From positions 1 to 9,912 of the forward strand of contig USHP01000043.1 of assembly GCA_900554625.1 (NCBI GenBank): DNA of 9,912 nt, read 5' to 3'. Position 1 is the stretch's first letter; the number at the start of each line of letters is the position of its first letter. Made by a program: the position numbers and the translations under genes. Origin of the DNA: an uncultured Eubacteriales bacterium. Its GTDB lineage: Bacteria > Bacillota > Clostridia > Oscillospirales > Oscillospiraceae. Of the stretch, positions 6,736-9,912 are shown piece after piece. Below the pieces are notes generated by a model. That model made no database searches, had not been told where the DNA came from, and saw nothing but the letters and a program-made list of their open reading frames with translations.

Positions 6736-8181
6736 TTACAGATTCAGCACGAAAGAGAGCATATCCTCTTTGTTAATGACTCCGGTGTGCTTTTCCGGCT
6801 TGCCTTCCAGGCTGGACAAATTCTTGGGGGTGGGAACGCCGGAGAGGGTTTCCAGGCGCTTCATCTGGTCAAATTCGCTGCCGCTTAAGTTCCCGCCGAT
6901 GGCTTTCAGCACCGCCGCCGGGAACTTGTAGGGGGAAGCGGTGGACAGGACCACCATGGGACGGTTGTCGCCGGTGGAGCTGACATAATCTTCTGCGGCG
7001 GCCCAGCCGGAAGCGGTATGGGGATCGCACAGATAGCCGAACTCCCGGTATACCCGGCCCATAATTTCCTCTGCCCGGGCATCGTCGCAGCAGCCGGCCC
7101 AGAACAGGGATTGGATTTTCTCCAGCAGCTGGGCAGGAACGGTGTAAGAACCTTCCTGGTTCAGCTGCCGCATCAGGTCGGACACCAAGGATGCATCCCC
7201 GGACAGCAGGTACAGAAGCCGCTCCAAATTGGAGGACACCAGAATGTCCATGGACGGGGAGGTGGTTTTCAGCAGGGGCCGCAGCCGGTTGTAGGTGCCG
7301 GTGCGGATGAAGTCCGTCAGCACGTTGTTGGCGTTGGAGGCGCAGATCAGCCGTCCGACAGGCAGACCCAGCAGCTTTGCCAGATAGCCTGCCAGAATGT
7401 CGCCGAAATTACCGGTGGGAACGGAGAAGTTCACTTCCTGGCCCATGGAAATCACTCCGGCATCCAGAAGATCCCGGTAGGAGCGGAAATAGTACATGAT
7501 CTGAGGCGCCAGCCGTCCGATGTTAATGGAGTTGGCGGAGGACAGACGATAGGGCAGGTCTTTGCCCTGGCAGGCGGCGAAGATGTTCTTCACACCGGTC
7601 TGGGCGTCGTCAAAATTGCCCCGGACGGCGCACACGGTTACGTTGCTGCCCTCCTGGGTCACCATCTGGGCCCGCTGAACCTCGGACACACCGCCATCTG
7701 GGTAAAATACACAAATCCGGATGCCCGGCACATCGTGGAAGCCCTCCAGAGCGGCCTTGCCGGTATCGCCGGAGGTGGCGGTGAGAATCAGAATATCCTC
7801 TTTCACACCCTTCACATCCTTGGCGGCGGTGAGCAGCTGAGGAAGCATGGACAGGGCCACATCCTTAAAGGCGGAAGTGGGACCACGGAACAGTTCCAGC
7901 ACCTGGAAGGGACCGACGGATACGGTGGGGGTCAGGTCTTCTGTTTCAAATTTGCCGGTATAAGCCCGGTTAACCAGGGTTTTCATATCCGGAATGTCCG
8001 GCAGCAGGGCCGACAGAATCTGGGTGGCCATGTCCTGGCTTGAGCCCTTCAGACAGGTTTTCCAGTCAAAGCTGGGGATGGATTGGGGCATGTACAGTCC
8101 CCCGTCGGGGGCCAGACCTTCCAGAACGGCCTGGGCGCTGTCTGCACGATGGTTTTCGCTGCGGGTGGAATGGTATAACAT
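6736..8181 (-). CDS. thrC: Threonine synthase
   Basis: The 481-residue product converts O-phosphohomoserine to threonine with pyridoxal phosphate. The N-terminus (YHSTRSENH, then GLAPDGGLYMP) is typical of threonine synthase. GPTSAFKD carries the predicted PLP-binding Lys106, and TATSGDTG (134-141) is the conserved loop next to it. NSINIGRLAPQIMYYF and PVGRLICASNANNVL are further family segments, the latter near the cofactor glycine/asparagine region. The size and N-terminal domain fit the longer class of ThrC enzymes. The ATG at 8181 has AGGAGG six bases upstream. thrB follows after 25 bases, so the two form an operon. It is transcribed divergently from hom, the enzyme that makes the substrate of ThrB. 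Confidence 0.96.
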   Translation of the reverse strand: MLYHSTRSENHRADSAQAVLEGLAPDGGLYMPQSIPSFDWKTCLKGSSQDMATQILSALLPDIPDMKTLVNRAYTGKFETEDLTPTVSVGPFQVLELFRGPTSAFKDVALSMLPQLLTAAKDVKGVKEDILILTATSGDTGKAALEGFHDVPGIRICVFYPDGGVSEVQRAQMVTQEGSNVTVCAVRGNFDDAQTGVKNIFAACQGKDLPYRLSSANSINIGRLAPQIMYYFRSYRDLLDAGVISMGQEVNFSVPTGNFGDILAGYLAKLLGLPVGRLICASNANNVLTDFIRTGTYNRLRPLLKTTSPSMDILVSSNLERLLYLLSGDASLVSDLMRQLNQEGSYTVPAQLLEKIQSLFWAGCCDDARAEEIMGRVYREFGYLCDPHTASGWAAAEDYVSSTGDNRPMVVLSTASPYKFPAAVLKAIGGNLSGSEFDQMKRLETLSGVPTPKNLSSLEGKPEKHTGVINKEDMLSFVLNL

Positions 8182-8234
8182 AACGGCCTCCTGAATTGTT
8201 TTCTTTTTACTAATTGCACAAAAAGACGAAAATT

Positions 8235-8249
8235 CAAGGCGAATCCTTG
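8235..8249 (-). promoter_or_regulatory. Small hairpin in the thrC leader
   Basis: CAAGG (8235-8239) and CCTTG (8245-8249) form a 5-bp stem with a 5-base loop. On the minus strand it is followed by AATTTTCGTCTTTTTG, a T-rich run with interruptions. It lies inside the predicted ~95-base thrC leader, about 50 bases before the start codon. It resembles a weak attenuator, but the stem is short. No leader peptide with threonine codons and no T-box pattern was recognised. Confidence 0.25.
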
Positions 8250-8263
8250 GCTTTTTGGTGTAA

Positions 8264-8292
8264 TTGAAATTTGAGCAGGTATATGATATACT
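8264..8292 (+). promoter_or_regulatory. Sigma-A-type promoter of hom-aspartate kinase unit
   Basis: TTGAAA (8264-8269) and TATACT (8287-8292) are separated by exactly 17 bases, and TGA before the -10 makes it an extended -10. The predicted start near 8299 gives a leader of ~68 bases, which ends with GGAGG (8355-8359) seven bases before the hom ATG. The leader contains a T-rich run at 8336-8346 but no strong hairpin. Confidence 0.85.
8279..8291. promoter_or_regulatory. 13-bp palindrome holding overlapping divergent -10 boxes
   Basis: GTATAT-G-ATATAC is a perfect palindrome around 8285. It contains most of the hom -10 (8287-8292) and all of the best thrC -10 (minus strand 8288-8283). It could be a shared promoter core, so that the two directions compete or fire together, or the binding site of a symmetric regulator. 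Confidence 0.5.
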
Positions 8293-8311
8293 GTTTTTCG
8301 TAAAAAAGCAA
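8283..8311 (-). promoter_or_regulatory. Putative promoter of thrC-thrB
   Basis: On the minus strand, TTGCTT (8311-8306) and TATCAT (8288-8283, five of six matches) are 17 bases apart. The predicted start near 8276 leaves a ~95-base leader to the thrC ATG. It overlaps the hom promoter face to face. The -35 is weaker than that of hom. Confidence 0.55.
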
Positions 8312-8366
8312 GTGTTTTCGAGCTGGACACATCTGTTTTTATTTTTGGATTTACGGAGGATGCATT

Positions 8367-9476
8367 ATGAACATCGGATTGCTGGGCTTCGGCGTGGTCG
8401 GCCGGGGTGTCTACGAGATTGTCAATTCCCGAAAGGACATGCATGTGACCAAGGTACTGTGCCTGGAAGATATTACCCTGCCCGATGCCCAGGCGGTGAA
8501 GGACTTCAATGAAATTCTGAAGGACGACACCATTGATACTGTGGTGGAAGCCATGGGTGGTCTGCGTCCTTCTTACTCTTTTGTTCGTGCCGCTTTGGAG
8601 GCAGGAAAAAATGTGGTGACTTCCAACAAGGCATTGGTTTGCACTTACTATGACGATCTGATTCCCCTGGCGGAGAAAATGGGCGTGAAATTCCGCTGTA
8701 CCGCTGCGGTGGGCGGCGGCATCGGCTGGCTCAGCGAGCTGGAGCGCAGCCGCCGGGTGCAGAAGATCCAGGAAGTGGGCGGTATTATGAACGGCACCTG
8801 CAACTACATCCTGGACAACATGACCCGCTTTGGCCTGGACTACAGCGATGCTTTGAAGCAGGCCCAGAAGCTGGGCTACGCCGAGGCCAATCCGGCAACA
8901 GACGTAGACGGCATCGACACCTGGCATAAGGTGATTCTGTCTTCCAACATTGCCTTCGGCGTTTCCATGGATAAGGAGACTGTCCCCGTGGCGGGCATCG
9001 GCAATATCCAGGCGGAGGACGTGGCGAGCTTCACCGCCCACGGCCTGGTATGCAAGCTGATCTCCACCGGCAAACGCACCGAAAAGGGCTACAGCGTGTA
9101 TGTTCAGCCTACCTTGGTTGCCCAGGGTACCCCGGAATCTGCGGTGCCCATGAACTACAACCTGATTACCTTCATCGGTGAAACCTCCGACCGGATGAGC
9201 TTCTACGGTCAGGGTGCAGGCCGGTATCCCACCGCATATAATGTAGTCGAGGATCTGGTGGATGTCCTGTCCGGCAAGGGTTTCTATGCCCCCTATGGCG
9301 AAACCGTGACTGCGGACAACAGCGCCGCCATGCGCTACTATGTCCGTGGCCCCTGGCAGGGAGAAGTGGAAGAAACCTGGGGCAGCGCGGTGATTACCGC
9401 TCCTGTCAGCGTTTCCCAGATGCATAATTGGTATAAGGAAAATCCCGGCGCCTTCCTGGCGGCGATTTGGGAATAA
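8367..9476 (+). CDS. hom: Homoserine dehydrogenase with no complete ACT domain
   Basis: The 369-residue product reduces aspartate semialdehyde to homoserine with NAD(P)H. The Rossmann motif GFGVVGRG spans 7-14, and VTSNKAL (84-90) is the conserved nucleotide/substrate segment. GIMNGTCNYIL (139-149) is the family signature. Glu173, Asp184 and Lys188 sit with the spacing of the known catalytic acidic residues and lysine. GAGRYPTA (284-291) closes the cofactor fold. Gram-positive Hom proteins are usually ~430 residues with a C-terminal ACT domain; here only ~50 residues follow the catalytic part. They keep YYVR (324-327) and a KENPGAFLAAI ending that looks like a shrunken ACT remnant. Threonine feedback on this enzyme may therefore be lost or altered. 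GGAGG lies seven bases before the ATG. An aspartate kinase gene follows 28 bases after the stop, so they are probably co-transcribed. Confidence 0.95.
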   Translation: MNIGLLGFGVVGRGVYEIVNSRKDMHVTKVLCLEDITLPDAQAVKDFNEILKDDTIDTVVEAMGGLRPSYSFVRAALEAGKNVVTSNKALVCTYYDDLIPLAEKMGVKFRCTAAVGGGIGWLSELERSRRVQKIQEVGGIMNGTCNYILDNMTRFGLDYSDALKQAQKLGYAEANPATDVDGIDTWHKVILSSNIAFGVSMDKETVPVAGIGNIQAEDVASFTAHGLVCKLISTGKRTEKGYSVYVQPTLVAQGTPESAVPMNYNLITFIGETSDRMSFYGQGAGRYPTAYNVVEDLVDVLSGKGFYAPYGETVTADNSAAMRYYVRGPWQGEVEETWGSAVITAPVSVSQMHNWYKENPGAFLAAIWE

Positions 9477-9504
9477 CCCCATTGTAAGAGAGGAATAAGA
9501 AAGC

Positions 9505-9912
9505 ATGAAAGTTGTCAAATTCGGCGGCTCCTCCATGGCTGATGCCGGTCAGTACCGCAAGGTGCGGGATATTCTGATGGCCGACCCGGAGCGCAAAGTC
9601 GTCATTGTTTCCGCAGCAGGCAAGCGTTTCAGCGGTGACCATAAGCTGACGGACCTGCTGTACCTGTGCCACGCCCATGTGGAATATGGTGTGGATTGCA
9701 GCGCGATTTTTGATTTGATTGCCTCCCGCTACCTGGATATCCGGGATGAGCTGGGGCTGACCTTGCAGCTGGAACCGGAGCTGATGGAACTGAAGAAGCT
9801 GCTGGATGCCAAAGCGATCAGCCGGGATGAGCTGGTCAGCCGGGGTGAATATTTCTCCGCCAAGCTGATGGCGGCCTACCTGGGCTTCCAGTTTGTGGAC
9901 GCTGCCGACTGG
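9505..9912 (+). CDS. Aspartate kinase, N-terminal part
   Basis: The ATG at 9505 follows AGAGAGGA (9487-9494) at a ten-base spacing, and the frame stays open for 136 codons to the window edge. The N-terminal VKFGGSSMA motif (4-12) is the ATP/phosphate-binding signature of aspartate kinase. ELVSRGEYFSAKLMAAYLG (109-127) matches the family's conserved aspartate-binding region, with Arg113 and Glu115 present. The enzyme phosphorylates aspartate, the first step towards lysine, threonine and methionine. It lies 28 bases after hom, so the committed step and the homoserine branch would be made together. The ACT regulatory domains would be past the edge, so the isozyme type (lysine- or threonine-sensitive) cannot be told; lysC or a thrA-like name would both be guesses. 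Confidence 0.93.
   Translation, partial: MKVVKFGGSSMADAGQYRKVRDILMADPERKVVIVSAAGKRFSGDHKLTDLLYLCHAHVEYGVDCSAIFDLIASRYLDIRDELGLTLQLEPELMELKKLLDAKAISRDELVSRGEYFSAKLMAAYLGFQFVDAADW

Noticed and set aside
8312..8346. GTGT/ACAC hairpin followed by T-rich run in the hom leader, as an attenuator
   Set aside because: The stem is only 4 bp with a loop of 11 bases, too weak to support a terminator or riboswitch call.
8049..9536. Long open frame (495 codons) on the minus strand across hom and the thrC start
   Set aside because: It crosses the divergent promoter region and overlaps two clear genes, shows no family motifs, and is an antisense shadow.

Overview
The window looks like a chromosomal piece of a moderately high-GC Clostridia-class Firmicute, possibly an Oscillospiraceae/Ruminococcaceae-type gut anaerobe. 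This is inferred from the GlgD-type glycogen gene, AGGAGG ribosome binding sites, a psiE homologue, a TetM-like/Rae1-like fusion protein and dispersed threonine genes. No RNA genes, insertion sequences, phage genes or CRISPR arrays were seen. Both window edges cut through genes.

Layout. (1) 1-1949: the end of a glycogen operon, with the C-terminus of glgD, then glgA with an ATGA overlap, then a strong intrinsic terminator. (2) 1950-4574: a separately promoted gene for an 846-residue protein. It joins a complete TetM/EF-G-like ribosomal GTPase to a C-terminal NYN (YacP/Rae1-like) endoribonuclease domain. (3) 4575-5120: a small PsiE-family membrane protein with its own TATAAT box. (4) 5142-5180: a long hairpin between convergent genes, probably a bidirectional terminator. 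(5) 5183-8181, minus strand, read right to left: thrC (threonine synthase), thrB (homoserine kinase), then an unrecognised two-TM protein with a possible PH-like domain. (6) 8182-8366: a divergent promoter region in which the two -10 boxes share a 13-bp palindrome. (7) 8367-9912, plus strand: hom (homoserine dehydrogenase, without a normal ACT domain) and the start of an aspartate kinase gene.

How the genes work together. The right half holds most of the aspartate-to-threonine route: aspartate kinase, homoserine dehydrogenase, homoserine kinase and threonine synthase. It is arranged as two divergent units fired from one compact intergenic region, so co-regulation is likely. Aspartate-semialdehyde dehydrogenase is not in the window. 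The left end supports ADP-glucose-dependent glycogen synthesis.

The most notable object is the GTPase-nuclease fusion. TetM-like GTPases and Rae1 both work at the ribosomal A site, so one polypeptide carrying both suggests a factor that engages stalled or drug-bound ribosomes and cuts the mRNA there. The domain calls rest on visible motifs; the combined function is inference. An imperfect 20-bp dyad over the -35 box of its promoter suggests regulated expression.
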